From NCBI RefSeq assembly GCF_049257235.1, contig NZ_JBMMUF010000010.1, forward strand, positions 1-64,000: a DNA stretch of 64,000 bases, given 5' to 3'. This DNA comes from Pseudoalteromonas sp049257235. Its GTDB lineage: Bacteria; Pseudomonadota; Gammaproteobacteria; Enterobacterales; Alteromonadaceae. Shown in pieces: positions 51,630 to 61,090 of the stretch. Position 1 is the first letter of the stretch. Each line of letters opens with the position of its first letter. The notes under the pieces were generated by a model. That model ran no database searches. It worked only from the letters and a program-made list of their open reading frames with translations, and was not told the origin of the DNA. The position numbers were made by a program, and so were the translations under genes.

Positions 51630-52631
51630 TTATTTTCCCTTTCCAGCGCCAAGGTGATGGCTAAATACGTTCTCAATATCGACCTTCTTCCCTTGCTCTA
51701 ATTCAGCGATTGCCTGCACGATTGCATCATTAACGGGGGTTGGGACACCCACCTGCCGAGCGAGACTGCTGACGGCACCATTGAGGTACTCGATTTCGGT
51801 TTTACGTCCTGCTTGAATGTCTTCCCACATGGACGAACGGGCTTTGGGGTCAATATCCAGCATCGCCGAAGCTAGCCGTGTAAAAAGCCAGTTTGGTAGA
51901 TTCAAAATAAGCGGCAACCATTTGGGTTTAACCTTAGTAAATTGCGCAACATCACACTGGGTCTTGTTGCATACACTCAGCCACTCACTCATGGTACTTG
52001 CCAACACTTTGCGAAATACGCGCTGGCTTAATTGCTCTTTTATGGGCAAATCAGCAATTGCATTGACGGCATTGTTTAGGTTAAGCAACAACTTACCGTA
52101 AATAATAGGCTGCATGTCTTTATGTAACTGGCAAGGCATAGACACATTACCTAGCGCCGTTGCGATATGTTCGGTACGCGCAGTGTGCGCCAATATAAAC
52201 TCCCCCTCTGTACCTTTGTGAAAGTGCGCACCATTTTGTAACACGTTAAACGCAGTAATACCTGCCAAGCACTTGCGCTCATGTAACTGCGCTTTAACAG
52301 CATCAAAACTACCGAGACCATTTTGCATAAACAGTAATTCCGACTCGCTGTTGGTCATCTTTAACAAATCATCAATGGCTGCGCTCAGCTGATGGCATTT
52401 GAGCGTGACAAACACCACATCAAACACGTCATCATTGATTTGTGTGAGCATAGCGTTTGGCATAACGGTAGTATTCATACCTTGGTAGTCGGTAATATGA
52501 ATACCACCATTGTCTTGTATCACCTTTTTGATTCTTGGGCGGCAAATGATAGTCGTGTCTAACCCTGCTAAACACAGCAAAGCGCTAAGGTAACATCCAG
52601 TTGAACCAGCACCAAAAACAGCAACTCGCAT
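51630..52631 (-). CDS. panE: 2-dehydropantoate 2-reductase-family protein
   Basis: This 333-residue NADPH-dependent ketopantoate reductase feeds pantothenate and CoA synthesis. The Rossmann motif is MRVAVFGAGSTGCYLSALLCLAG, then FDVVFVTLKCHQL and NGLGSFDAVKAQLHERKCLAGITAFNV. The C-terminal domain has KLLLNLNNAVNAIADLP and the RSSMWEDIQAGRKTEIEYLNGAVSSLARQVGVPTPVNDAI segment with the catalytic Lys/Glu region. The ATG at 52631 was chosen; an upstream in-frame ATG adds eight non-conserved residues. PanE family members can act on other 2-keto acids, so the symbol is likely rather than certain. Confidence 0.85.
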   Translation of the reverse strand: MRVAVFGAGSTGCYLSALLCLAGLDTTIICRPRIKKVIQDNGGIHITDYQGMNTTVMPNAMLTQINDDVFDVVFVTLKCHQLSAAIDDLLKMTNSESELLFMQNGLGSFDAVKAQLHERKCLAGITAFNVLQNGAHFHKGTEGEFILAHTARTEHIATALGNVSMPCQLHKDMQPIIYGKLLLNLNNAVNAIADLPIKEQLSQRVFRKVLASTMSEWLSVCNKTQCDVAQFTKVKPKWLPLILNLPNWLFTRLASAMLDIDPKARSSMWEDIQAGRKTEIEYLNGAVSSLARQVGVPTPVNDAIVQAIAELEQGKKVDIENVFSHHLGAGKGK

Positions 52632-52754
52632 AGCAATACACCGTATTATTTTCAATACCTTAGATAATGTATCAGCGGGTTATCAAGTGCAAATATTGGC
52701 GTTAATTAGGTGGGAATCTAATTGGGTATCAGGTGATATCATCGGCCAAGAAGA

Positions 52755-52781
52755 TGCGAGTGAAAGCCTGTTTCACTCGCA
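52755..52781 (-). terminator. Terminator-like hairpin after nhaD
   Basis: TGCGAGTGAAA and TTTCACTCGCA form an 11-bp perfect stem with a 5-nt loop. It is 17 bp past the nhaD stop. The minus-strand tail (TCTTCTT) is only moderately U-rich. Confidence 0.65.
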
Positions 52782-52797
52782 TTGACGTCTTGGAGGG

Positions 52798-54045
52798 TTA
52801 AATAAAGGTACCCATGAAAAAGGCACCTACGTAGCCGACTGAGTACGCAATTAACAGGTAAAAGGTGTTGCGTAAATAGCTACCAAATGTCAAATCGTGA
52901 ACTTTACTCATGGCAATAATACCCGCCGCAGAGCCAATCACTAACATCGAGCCGCCCACCCCAGTGGCATAAGTAAAGGCCAGCCAATTTTGCGTATCCA
53001 TATGAATATCTGCTTTGAGTAGCGCAGCGGTCAATGGCACGTTATCAATCGCGGCTGAGAGTAACCCCATGAGGTAGTTGGCTTCACGCGGTGATAACAC
53101 TTCATATAAATGGGAAACTTGTGCAAGTACCCCCACCTCTTTGAGTGCACCCACCAGCATTAGCACACCAACAAAGAATAATAACGTGTCGTACTCAATC
53201 TCACGTATGTAATCGATTATTTGCTTATTCACATCTTTCTTACGCATTAGGAACTGTGCAGTGAGAAACATCAAAGACAAACCGAACAAGAAAGTAAGTA
53301 ACGGCGGGATTTCATAGAGCACGCTCAGCGTTAACGTCGCGACTACGGTAGATAAGAAGATGACCGAAATAGTGATATCTGTTTTTTCTATTTTCTTGCG
53401 CTCACCTAAATCAAAGGTGACACGTCCTCTCATCTTCATCGATAACAAGGTCGCCAACACAATCACGCTTATTGCAGCAGGCGCAATTAACAGCAACAAA
53501 TTACCAATTGTTACCTTATCTGCAAGAAAGATCATCAGGGTCGTGACGTCCCCGGTGATCAGCGATACACCACCGGAGTTTACGGCAAAGATAATTAAGG
53601 TCGCGTATTTAACCAGCTTTCTGCCATCGAGGTTTAATGACATTACTACCGCAAGGGATACCAAGGTCGCGGTGATATTGTCGGAAATCGATGAGAATAA
53701 AAACGCAAATCCAGCAACTAGGAACATCAACTTACGTTCACTGATGGATTTTGGCAAAACCCGCTGCACCAAATTTTGAATAAATCCCTTTGAGTTAAGG
53801 TATGCAACGAACGTCATCGCTGCCATTAGGAATAGCCACAAGGTCGCAATTTCTAATATATTTTCATTCAATTCATGTTTGATGTGGTCAACAGAATGAC
53901 CGTGTAGCGGAGAGATAAAGAGGATTATCCAGCACAATGTACCGAAAAACAGCGTGGTTTTAGCTTTATTAACGTGAATGACATCTTCCACGACAATAAG
54001 CACAAAGGCCACGGCAATGAGCGTCAATATGAGCGCACCGACCAT
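52798..54045 (-). CDS. nhaD: Na+/H+ antiporter NhaD
   Basis: This 415-residue inner-membrane antiporter of the ion transporter superfamily exchanges sodium or lithium for protons, and is common in marine and halophilic bacteria. About 12 or 13 hydrophobic segments are visible. Conserved parts include ILEIATLWLFLMAAMTFVAYLNSKGF, FLFSSISDNITATLVSLAVVMSL, FAVNSGGVSLITGDVTTLMIFL and LFFVGVLMLVGALKEVG, and near the C terminus AAIDNVPLTAALLKAD and TYATGVGGSMLVIGSAAGIIAM. It is divergent from the MksFEB operon and transcribed alone. Confidence 0.93.
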   Translation of the reverse strand: MVGALILTLIAVAFVLIVVEDVIHVNKAKTTLFFGTLCWIILFISPLHGHSVDHIKHELNENILEIATLWLFLMAAMTFVAYLNSKGFIQNLVQRVLPKSISERKLMFLVAGFAFLFSSISDNITATLVSLAVVMSLNLDGRKLVKYATLIIFAVNSGGVSLITGDVTTLMIFLADKVTIGNLLLLIAPAAISVIVLATLLSMKMRGRVTFDLGERKKIEKTDITISVIFLSTVVATLTLSVLYEIPPLLTFLFGLSLMFLTAQFLMRKKDVNKQIIDYIREIEYDTLLFFVGVLMLVGALKEVGVLAQVSHLYEVLSPREANYLMGLLSAAIDNVPLTAALLKADIHMDTQNWLAFTYATGVGGSMLVIGSAAGIIAMSKVHDLTFGSYLRNTFYLLIAYSVGYVGAFFMGTFI

Positions 54046-54349
54046 TTTAGGTAATATTCCTTGCTAATAACGACAAAAAAGCACAACCAAGTAAAGGGGT
54101 CAAAATCACGACCAATTTGTTAAAAATAACAAACTTAGCAATACCATGAGTTTTTAACAGACCGTTAAAGCCTGCAAGCGGCGCGAATTCTATCACTAGA
54201 TGGTCGTTGGGGCTATCAGCGAAACAGATTTAATGACAATTTTTTTACATTTTCTTTGTAAACCTCAAGCAACAACTGAAAAGCTATTTTACCACCCCCC
54301 TGCATTGGTTATAATCTTCATCTATTGCCAAGCACTTAGAACTAACATA
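54046..54349. other. Divergent intergenic region between nhaD and mksF
   Basis: The 304-bp region contains TTTGTTA-AAAA-TAACAAA (54116-54133), a perfect 7-bp inverted repeat near the nhaD side. The rest is AT-rich with no other structure I could identify. An in-frame extension of mksF runs back to 54200, but its sequence is not protein-like for the family. Confidence 0.45.
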
Positions 54350-55630
54350 ATGATAATTGCCAAACGTGTACTCAATACCCTGAACGAGTTATGGCCAGTG
54401 CTAGAAACCCTAATGAAACGTTTCAAAATGGGAGATTTCAGCGTAAAGGAAGTGCAAAGCGTTATAAAGCAGCATTTTCCCCATTATTCTGGCGCGCAAA
54501 TTTATAAAGAAACGAACCGGCTACTTAGCCAAGACATATTAGTACCTCTTGCAAAATCATCACAACTTGAGATCAATCGCGCTGTTAGTGATTTTGCAGC
54601 GTATTTGCTACAAGATGAGAGTTTAGGGCTGGCGGGCGAAATCCACGTTTTGGTCGAAGACCTAGAACGGGTGAGTAACAAGCTCGAACAAGCGGTTAAT
54701 GACAATGATTACGGCGACATTAGCCGTTACACCCGCATAATGGATGAACGGGTACGTAAAATAATTAAGCTGTACCAACACAATGAAAACGCCATATATA
54801 ACTTGGTAGAGCAAGCCAAATCCAATAGTTCAACCTTGTCTTTAGCGAAACGCTATAAAGCGGTGATTGAAGCATTTGATGAATACATTGAGCCCATGCT
54901 TGAAATGCTCGATATCAATGGTGCGTTTCAAGTGTGCTTTGACGCTATCGAGCACAACCTTACCGAGCACCTATTGATACTCAAACAAACTGGCCGCAGC
55001 AGTGTCACCATACGCATGTTAGAGCAGCTGCGTACCCGCATTCTAGATATGCATTCAATCGGTCGCCAAAGCCTAACCCAAAGCGCAGATATGCTGATGC
55101 CGCTTCGCGAAGAGTTACGCCAAAACACCTTGATCACGCGCCAAGCGGCGAAGGTGCTTAGTCTCATTCGTAAGCGCGGATTGGACAATGTCATGAGCGC
55201 CCACCAGCCGTTTTTCGCCTCAGAGACACAACATCATCAACTCGGTAGCAATGCACAGCTGGTGTCGTATATGGCCGGACTGACTGAGTTTGAAGAACAC
55301 GAATATGAAATGCCTGATGCAAGTACCGTTTCAGCCTATCAGCCACCACACATTCCAAGCTTTAAGGATGTACGCGCGCTATTTAAACCGGCTAAGCGTT
55401 CAAGCTCCAAGGGCAAACAACAAGTCATTGATGTGTTAAACCAGCACTACCCTGAACTCGAATCAGATGAGCTGTTATATCTCTATCAAAAGCTTATCAA
55501 TGACCCAACAATGACCTTGTCACAAAGTGACACACCACAATACAAAACACTGGCTGGACAACGCTTCTCCTTGTACCCCTTCGTTGATGCCAGTGAACAA
55601 GAACAATCAAAGAGTAAAACCACCCTATGA
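54350..55630 (+). CDS. mksF: Condensin-like kleisin subunit, MksF/JetA-like
   Basis: This 426-residue soluble protein starts with a winged-helix-like domain (MIIAKRVLNTLNELWPVLETLMKRFKMGDFSVKEVQSVIKQHFPHYS), continues with a long helical middle (EIHVLVEDLERVSNKLEQAVNDND, YEEYIEPMLEML-like region and LITRQAAKVLSLIRKRG), and ends with a second helical domain (VIDVLNQHYPELESDELLYLYQKLIND). This is the organisation of MksF/JetA kleisins. The ATG at 54350 is the family-like start. It overlaps mksE by 4 nt (ATGA), so all three subunits are coupled. The assignment is by order, size and fold, not by a diagnostic motif. Confidence 0.7.
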   Translation: MIIAKRVLNTLNELWPVLETLMKRFKMGDFSVKEVQSVIKQHFPHYSGAQIYKETNRLLSQDILVPLAKSSQLEINRAVSDFAAYLLQDESLGLAGEIHVLVEDLERVSNKLEQAVNDNDYGDISRYTRIMDERVRKIIKLYQHNENAIYNLVEQAKSNSSTLSLAKRYKAVIEAFDEYIEPMLEMLDINGAFQVCFDAIEHNLTEHLLILKQTGRSSVTIRMLEQLRTRILDMHSIGRQSLTQSADMLMPLREELRQNTLITRQAAKVLSLIRKRGLDNVMSAHQPFFASETQHHQLGSNAQLVSYMAGLTEFEEHEYEMPDASTVSAYQPPHIPSFKDVRALFKPAKRSSSKGKQQVIDVLNQHYPELESDELLYLYQKLINDPTMTLSQSDTPQYKTLAGQRFSLYPFVDASEQEQSKSKTTL

Positions 55631-56181
55631 GCACCTTAGATTTAAGCCAGCTTACCCAGCTGCAATACATTAATAAAAAGCTTGTGAGCGGCTATCACAT
55701 TAGCGAACAAGATAACCTTGCTTGGCAAGAGTTAGACCAGCATCAACAGCAATATGATGCGCTGTTCACAGCCTTAGGACACAACCTAGTGCATGATGCC
55801 AGGGGCTTTTTCTATTTCGCCAGCGACGAAGGCACCGCGAATATGGGGAAGATCTCACGCGCTATTGCATTGTTTATTTATACCCTTATTGAACAATACG
55901 CCAACAAGGGCCAAGACCCGATGCGGGCTTTGTTCGACAAAGATGTCGACTTGGAAGTATGCCAAGAATTGGTGTTAAACAACAAAGCCTTATTTGATCA
56001 GCTGGAGATTTTCTCTGGCACAGATTTACGCAAAGATGTGTTGATGCGCATGGTGCGCCTGGGCATGGCCAAAGCAAAAGACAAAGAAACCCTATTTCGT
56101 ATATTAGCTCCTATTCATCGCTACCTAGATGCATTATTGGAAGTCAATGACGATGCGTTTGAAAGTGCGGAGGAAGTATAA
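55627..56181 (+). CDS. mksE: Condensin-like subunit, MksE/JetB-like
   Basis: The 184-residue protein fits the small KITE-type MksE/JetB subunit: GHNLVHDARGFFYFASDEGTANMGKISRAIALFIYTLIEQYANKG is the typical winged-helix stretch of this family (R-G-F-F-Y-F then a helix). A second helical part includes FSGTDLRKDVLMRMVRLGMAKAKDKETLFRILAPIHRYLDALLEV. It begins inside the mksF stop and ends immediately before the mksB ATG, with no spacer. It is expected to bind the kleisin and bridge to DNA. Confidence 0.75.
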   Translation: MSTLDLSQLTQLQYINKKLVSGYHISEQDNLAWQELDQHQQQYDALFTALGHNLVHDARGFFYFASDEGTANMGKISRAIALFIYTLIEQYANKGQDPMRALFDKDVDLEVCQELVLNNKALFDQLEIFSGTDLRKDVLMRMVRLGMAKAKDKETLFRILAPIHRYLDALLEVNDDAFESAEEV

Positions 56182-58968
56182 ATGCAGCAATTACACGGAC
56201 TAAGTAAACTCGCCCTTTTAAACACTGCGGGCTACGCAAAATGTGTTATCCCATTGGACAAAAGTAGCTCGATTTGCGCGCCCAACAATACCGGCAAGAG
56301 CTCGGTTATTAATGCCCTACAGTTCCCGTTAATAAACGATTTACGCCTAACCGAGTGGGATGGCCACGATTTAGAGGAAACGCGTAAGTTTTATTTCAAT
56401 TCGGATCAATCCTACATTTTACTTGAGGCGGACTTGCCGCACGGCAAAGTGGTCATTGGCGTAGCAGGGCTTGGGAAAATAGCGGGCTTTGGGCATCAGT
56501 ATTTTTGCTACAACGGCGCACTTAATCTTGACGATTACATGGACAACAAACGCATCGTGAAATACACACGTTTGTTTAACCATTTAAAAGATAAGGGGTT
56601 GGGCCCTATTGAACTAAAAGCGCAGGAGCTAAATGCCCTACTCATTGGCGGTGCTACGCCATTTGATGGCGATATTAATTTGCGCATGATCCCTCTGAAC
56701 AACGTCAGCGATGCCCCGACCTATAAAGAAATCTTTCGTCGCATGCTCAATTTACACAAACTCGGTGCAAGCGATGTAAAACGCTTTATGTTACGTGTGT
56801 TTGAGCGCCACATGTCAAACGCCAATGTCGACTTTTATGAAGTATGGCAACGCGCTTTTGACAAAGTTAATCGCGCCCGCCGTGAGCTTAACGCGCTTGA
56901 AACCATGCAAGAGCCCATTAGTGCGCTTGAAAGTATGTTGGAGCATCAAAGTGCACTCAAAGGTAAACTGGGTGCCTTCGCGCCCAAAATTGATCTCGCC
57001 CTTGCTGAATTTGACGCCTACTACGACGACCAAAATGCCACGTTGAACGAACAGCTAGAAGAAATCGTGAGCGAGAAGGACGAGTTTGAGCAAAAGCAAC
57101 GCTTGTACGTGCAACAATCTCGTGACATTGAACGCAAACTCACTGAGCTCAATGCGTGGTTTAATGACTATGACGCACTGCATCATGAGTTTGAATTGGC
57201 TGACAGCGCCACCTTACAAAGTGAGCTTAAAGCACTCAAGCAAGAGTATGAAACACTCTCACACTCGCTCAAAAGTGCCGAGGGCCAAAGCCTGCATACA
57301 CTTGATTTTCGTATTAAAGAAACGCAAAAGCAGATCAAAAGCCTCAAACTGCAGCTTAAAAACCTTGAGTACAACTTGTTTACTCGCATGCGTGAAGACC
57401 TTTCACTCAAAGAAGTGGAAGAGATTTCGCGAATTCTCAACCCGGATTTATTGTCTTTTGCGACCACCAGCGGTGGCGAGATCACGATTGAAGATGAAGA
57501 CGCGTTTGGCGATTTCCTCACGTTACTGAGTCAAGCGGTTCGCGGCGCTGAATTAGTGCTACCGGGAGCAACAATCTCATTAAAGAAACTGCCTGTTGTG
57601 CAAATGCAAAGTGGTGCGGATAAAGCGCAACTCACAGAGCAATTGCAATCACTTGAGCGCTCACTAAGCGATTTAAAAGCACAACGCGACGTGGCGGCCG
57701 ATGTGGCGGGTAAGCAAGCAGAACGCGATGCGCTTTATGAGCAGTTGATGAGCCAAGAAGCGGCGTTGAAACGCTTCGAACAATACCAAGTGATGTTGCG
57801 CTCCATTGATGCGCAACAAGCATTGCAAGAAAGCATGTGTGCAGAGCAAGAAGAGGTGGATGCGCACCTAAGCGAAGTACAACAAAATGCTGCTGGCATC
57901 GCCGATAGACGGGCAATCATTAACGCTAAAAAAGAGGCTTTGGAGCGTCAAAAAGCGCGCTTGCAGCAAGTGAAGAGCGAACGATTAGACCACACCTTGG
58001 ATTTTATCTCAGGGAAAGTCACGCCTTATCTTATCGACGTCAATGTCGATTTAGATGCACTGGCCGATACCATTCACAGCTTTAACAAAGATTGCCAAGA
58101 ACTACGTAACTTTGACATTAACGTACGCAATACTTACTTGCATATCTACAATGCCGGTATCACAAAATTTGATAACGAAAGTGATGAATTGAGTAAATAC
58201 CAAAAGCTCATCAGCGCCTATCACAATATCGATAACGAACGTGAAGCGGTTGAGCGCCAAGCACGTGTGGCACTCACCGATGTGGCGGCGACTATCAAGG
58301 GGCTGCGTCAGGACTTGAATCGCTTAACATCTGAAATGCGGCTATTTAACAAGGGCATCGGTGAGCATAAGATCTCAAACCTTCAGGGCTTCAAAATAGA
58401 AGTTATGCCACGCGCCATGTTGGTAAAGAGCATCGACACTATTTTGGCAACGTCTGACTTGTACGAGCAAGGCGATAGTCTTGACTTACTTAGCGACCAA
58501 GATGTGCGAGAAAGTGAAGTGAACGACGCCAAAGATCAGCTCATCAAGCTTGCCTCTGAAAAAGCGGGCCTCACGCTGAGCGACTTGTTTGATATTCGCT
58601 TTGAGGTAATTAACCGCGCCGGCGAGACTGAGTACTTCGATAAAATTGATTCTGCAGGCTCCAATGGCACGCGTATAACCATCAAACTACTGTGTGGCAT
58701 GTTGTTTATCCGCCACCTGTTGTCTGATAAAGAAAAGAGCCAATACCGCGTGCCGCTTTATATCGATGAGGCCGCAGACATCGACCCTCAGAACCAGCAG
58801 GCAATCATTGAAACCGCATTGAGTTTCGGTTTTGTGCCCATTTTCGCCTCAGTTAAACCGCAAATTAGCTGTGATTATATTGTTCCCATCCGCACCTTGG
58901 GCGATGGCAAACAAAACTGGGTGGATGAAAAAGACTGGATCCGCGTGGAAAAAGAAGACGTGGCGTAA
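56182..58968 (+). CDS. mksB: SMC-like ATPase, MksB/JetC-like
   Basis: This 928-residue ATPase has SMC architecture: Walker A APNNTGKSSV (Lys39) near the N terminus, two long coiled-coil arms (about residues 280-390 and 480-620) around a short hinge, and a C-terminal head with the signature loop SAGSNGT (824-830) and Walker B PLYIDEAADID (Asp862, Glu863). It is shorter than SMC (about 1,190 residues) and MukB (about 1,490), as expected for MksB. The N-terminal lines ICAPNNTGKSSVINALQFPL and LEETRKFYF are typical of the JetC/MksB group. No JetD gene follows. Confidence 0.82.
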   Translation: MQQLHGLSKLALLNTAGYAKCVIPLDKSSSICAPNNTGKSSVINALQFPLINDLRLTEWDGHDLEETRKFYFNSDQSYILLEADLPHGKVVIGVAGLGKIAGFGHQYFCYNGALNLDDYMDNKRIVKYTRLFNHLKDKGLGPIELKAQELNALLIGGATPFDGDINLRMIPLNNVSDAPTYKEIFRRMLNLHKLGASDVKRFMLRVFERHMSNANVDFYEVWQRAFDKVNRARRELNALETMQEPISALESMLEHQSALKGKLGAFAPKIDLALAEFDAYYDDQNATLNEQLEEIVSEKDEFEQKQRLYVQQSRDIERKLTELNAWFNDYDALHHEFELADSATLQSELKALKQEYETLSHSLKSAEGQSLHTLDFRIKETQKQIKSLKLQLKNLEYNLFTRMREDLSLKEVEEISRILNPDLLSFATTSGGEITIEDEDAFGDFLTLLSQAVRGAELVLPGATISLKKLPVVQMQSGADKAQLTEQLQSLERSLSDLKAQRDVAADVAGKQAERDALYEQLMSQEAALKRFEQYQVMLRSIDAQQALQESMCAEQEEVDAHLSEVQQNAAGIADRRAIINAKKEALERQKARLQQVKSERLDHTLDFISGKVTPYLIDVNVDLDALADTIHSFNKDCQELRNFDINVRNTYLHIYNAGITKFDNESDELSKYQKLISAYHNIDNEREAVERQARVALTDVAATIKGLRQDLNRLTSEMRLFNKGIGEHKISNLQGFKIEVMPRAMLVKSIDTILATSDLYEQGDSLDLLSDQDVRESEVNDAKDQLIKLASEKAGLTLSDLFDIRFEVINRAGETEYFDKIDSAGSNGTRITIKLLCGMLFIRHLLSDKEKSQYRVPLYIDEAADIDPQNQQAIIETALSFGFVPIFASVKPQISCDYIVPIRTLGDGKQNWVDEKDWIRVEKEDVA

Positions 58969-58984
58969 CAGTCTCATCATTATT

Positions 58985-59010
58985 AAAAAGGAGCCAATGG
59001 CTCCTTTTTT
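58985..59010 (+). terminator. Terminator of the MksFEB operon
   Basis: AAAAAGGAGCC and GGCTCCTTTTTT form an 11-bp stem with a 3-nt loop and a T tail, 16 bp past mksB. It shows that the operon ends after three genes. Confidence 0.92.
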
Positions 59011-59176
59011 AACGCGCATACACATTTCAAAGACCTAAATTCACCGTAACGTCAATTAACAGCCTATCCTTTAGCAATACAACAACCCTTTCATTGCGTT
59101 AAACAAAAATAGCAACAAAGTGAACCGTTCTTTGGGTCATTTCGTTAGCTTGAATAACATTAAACAAGGAGGACTG

Positions 59177-60463
59177 ATGAGCGACTCAGTATTTGACGAC
59201 GCAGTAGCACGACTAACGAGAATAGGCGAGATGACTGGCTGCTCCTCGCAGGTAATTAATGCCCTAAGCCACCCTAACGCCATGATGCATGTGAACGTAG
59301 AAGTACGTATGGATGATGGCCACATCCATTATTTCCCAGGTTATCGCTGTCAACACAACCATGTGCTTGGCCCAACCAAAGGCGGTATTCGCTTTCACCC
59401 TGACGTTGATGCCGCTGAGGTTCAAGCTTTGGCGCTGTGGATGACACTCAAGTGTGCCGTAGTCAATTTACCTTTTGGCGGTGCCAAAGGTGGCGTCAGT
59501 GTCGACCCCAAAGCCCTTTCTCCTATGGAACTCGAGAGACTATCCCGCGCATATGTGCGTGCCATGGCAGATTTCATAGGGCCCGAGCGCGATATACCCG
59601 CTCCAGATGTATACACCAACGCCCTGATCATGGGGTGGATGATGGATGAATATGAAAAAATCACCCGCGTTAAAAACCCTGCGGTGATCACAGGCAAGCC
59701 CATTGCACTCGGTGGTAGTCTTGGCCGTGATGACGCAACTGGTCGAGGGGCCTATCTGTGTATCAAAGAATTGCAAAAGCGCGACTGCCTAACACCTGAA
59801 GAAACGACTGTGGCGGTTCAAGGGTTTGGTAATGGCGGCTATCATGTTGCACGATTACTCGCAGAAGATGGCTATAAAGTGGTGGCCGTAAGCGACTCCC
59901 AAGGTGGGATCTATCGCTCTGAAGGCTTGGATATAAAAAGCGTCTACCAGCAAAAGCAAGAACATAAAGAGCTAAAAGCTATCTATTGTGATGGCTCAGT
60001 ATGTGAGACCCGTGAACACGACACCCTGAGTAACGACGAGCTGCTGACCCTTGATGTCGACATTCTAATCCCCGCCGCACTGGACAGTGTGATCACCACT
60101 GACAATGCCAATGGCATCAAGGCGCGTTATCTCGTTGAGATTGCCAATGGCCCGGTCACCAGTGATGCAGACGCAATACTCAAAGACAAAGGCATCATCG
60201 TCATACCCGATATTCTCGCCAATGCCGGTGGCGTGACGGTAAGCTACTTTGAGTGGGTGCAAAATCGCACAGGCTACCGGTGGGATAAAGATAAAGTTCG
60301 TGATGAGCTACATACGGTGATGAGTAACGCATTCAACCAAGCCAATGAGCTGGTGCAAAATAAGGGGCTCGATTTTCGCGATGCTGTCTATGCTGTCGCC
60401 CTCACCCGCTTGAGCGAAGGCATTGAAGCTCATGGCACCCCTGACTATTTTAACGGTGGTTGA
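59177..60463 (+). CDS. gdhA: Glutamate (Glu/Leu/Phe/Val-type) dehydrogenase
   Basis: This 428-residue enzyme interconverts glutamate and 2-oxoglutarate plus ammonia. The N-terminal domain has HVNVEVRMDDGHIHYFPGYRCQHNHVLGPTKGGIRFHPDVDAAEVQALALWMTLKCAVVNLPFGGAKGGV, where the second Lys of the GGAKGG block is catalytic. The coenzyme domain has VAVQGFGNGGYHVARLLAEDGYKVVAVSDSQG. The segment DILIPAALDSVIT and IVIPDILANAGGVTVSYFEWVQNR are typical. The start has AAGGAGG 5 nt upstream, which excludes the 19-residue extension. It resembles NAD-type catabolic dehydrogenases rather than the E. coli NADP enzyme, but the cofactor is not certain. Confidence 0.9.
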   Translation: MSDSVFDDAVARLTRIGEMTGCSSQVINALSHPNAMMHVNVEVRMDDGHIHYFPGYRCQHNHVLGPTKGGIRFHPDVDAAEVQALALWMTLKCAVVNLPFGGAKGGVSVDPKALSPMELERLSRAYVRAMADFIGPERDIPAPDVYTNALIMGWMMDEYEKITRVKNPAVITGKPIALGGSLGRDDATGRGAYLCIKELQKRDCLTPEETTVAVQGFGNGGYHVARLLAEDGYKVVAVSDSQGGIYRSEGLDIKSVYQQKQEHKELKAIYCDGSVCETREHDTLSNDELLTLDVDILIPAALDSVITTDNANGIKARYLVEIANGPVTSDADAILKDKGIIVIPDILANAGGVTVSYFEWVQNRTGYRWDKDKVRDELHTVMSNAFNQANELVQNKGLDFRDAVYAVALTRLSEGIEAHGTPDYFNGG

Positions 60464-61035
60464 GTAAATAAACGACTGGTTGCGGCAACGACTTCATCCA
60501 ATTTTTCTTTTTCAATGGGTTGTTGCCACTTAATTAGCTGGTCCCAATACGCCACTTTTTTCAAGCTGCCCAAAAACACGGTCATAGCCACATCAGCAGA
60601 GATTCCGTTTAACACCCCTTCGCTGTGTGCTTGGTCAAACCAAGTGCACGCGCCTTGCTCACAACTTTTTAATCGCTCTTCGAGCTTGGCTGCACGTTTT
60701 TTTGAGCGCAAAGATTCAATGATAATGATGCGAGACAGTGTGAGGTAATCCTTGTCCTGTGTGAGACTAAAAAACAGTTCAGCAACAGCCTGTAACTGCT
60801 CTTGCACTGGGGTATGTGGGCAATAAGGGCGCTGCTGCAAAGGCCTGATACGCTCAACCAGTAAGTCAACAACACCATCGAATAACTGCTCTTTACCGCC
60901 GTAATATTTATACAGGGTACGTTTTGACACTTTCGCCTTAGTCGCGACAGCTTCCATTGTGGTGCCGGCAAGACCTCGCTGTGCAAATAGTGCAATAGCG
61001 GCTGCCATAACGGCTTGTTGTTTGGAACTACTCAT
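60445..61035 (-). CDS. TetR/AcrR family transcriptional regulator
   Basis: The 196-residue repressor has the N-terminal helix-turn-helix AAIALFAQRGLAGTTMEAVATKAKVSKRTLYKYYGGKEQLF, typical of TetR/AcrR. The C-terminal ligand domain includes RIIIIESLRSKKRAAKLEERL and VAMTVFLGSLKKVAYW. The start ATG at 61035 follows GAGG. An upstream in-frame extension is hydrophobic and unlike the family. It is divergent from the RND efflux operon and separated by a cluster of matching inverted-repeat half-sites, so it probably represses itself and the pump. Its 3' end overlaps gdhA by 19 nt on the opposite strand. Confidence 0.93.
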   Translation of the reverse strand: MSSSKQQAVMAAAIALFAQRGLAGTTMEAVATKAKVSKRTLYKYYGGKEQLFDGVVDLLVERIRPLQQRPYCPHTPVQEQLQAVAELFFSLTQDKDYLTLSRIIIIESLRSKKRAAKLEERLKSCEQGACTWFDQAHSEGVLNGISADVAMTVFLGSLKKVAYWDQLIKWQQPIEKEKLDEVVAATSRLFTQPPLK

Positions 61036-61090
61036 TGATTGCCTCTTCGTTAACAAACCGAAGTATAACGAATCCAGAAGAAAATGACAC

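Noticed and set aside
53360..53779. 139-codon open frame antisense to nhaD
   Set aside because: Hydrophobic shadow of a membrane-protein gene; no ribosome site.
54200..54349. 50-residue N-terminal extension of mksF
   Set aside because: The sequence is unlike the family, there is no ribosome site at 54200, and the ATG at 54350 gives the conserved winged-helix start.
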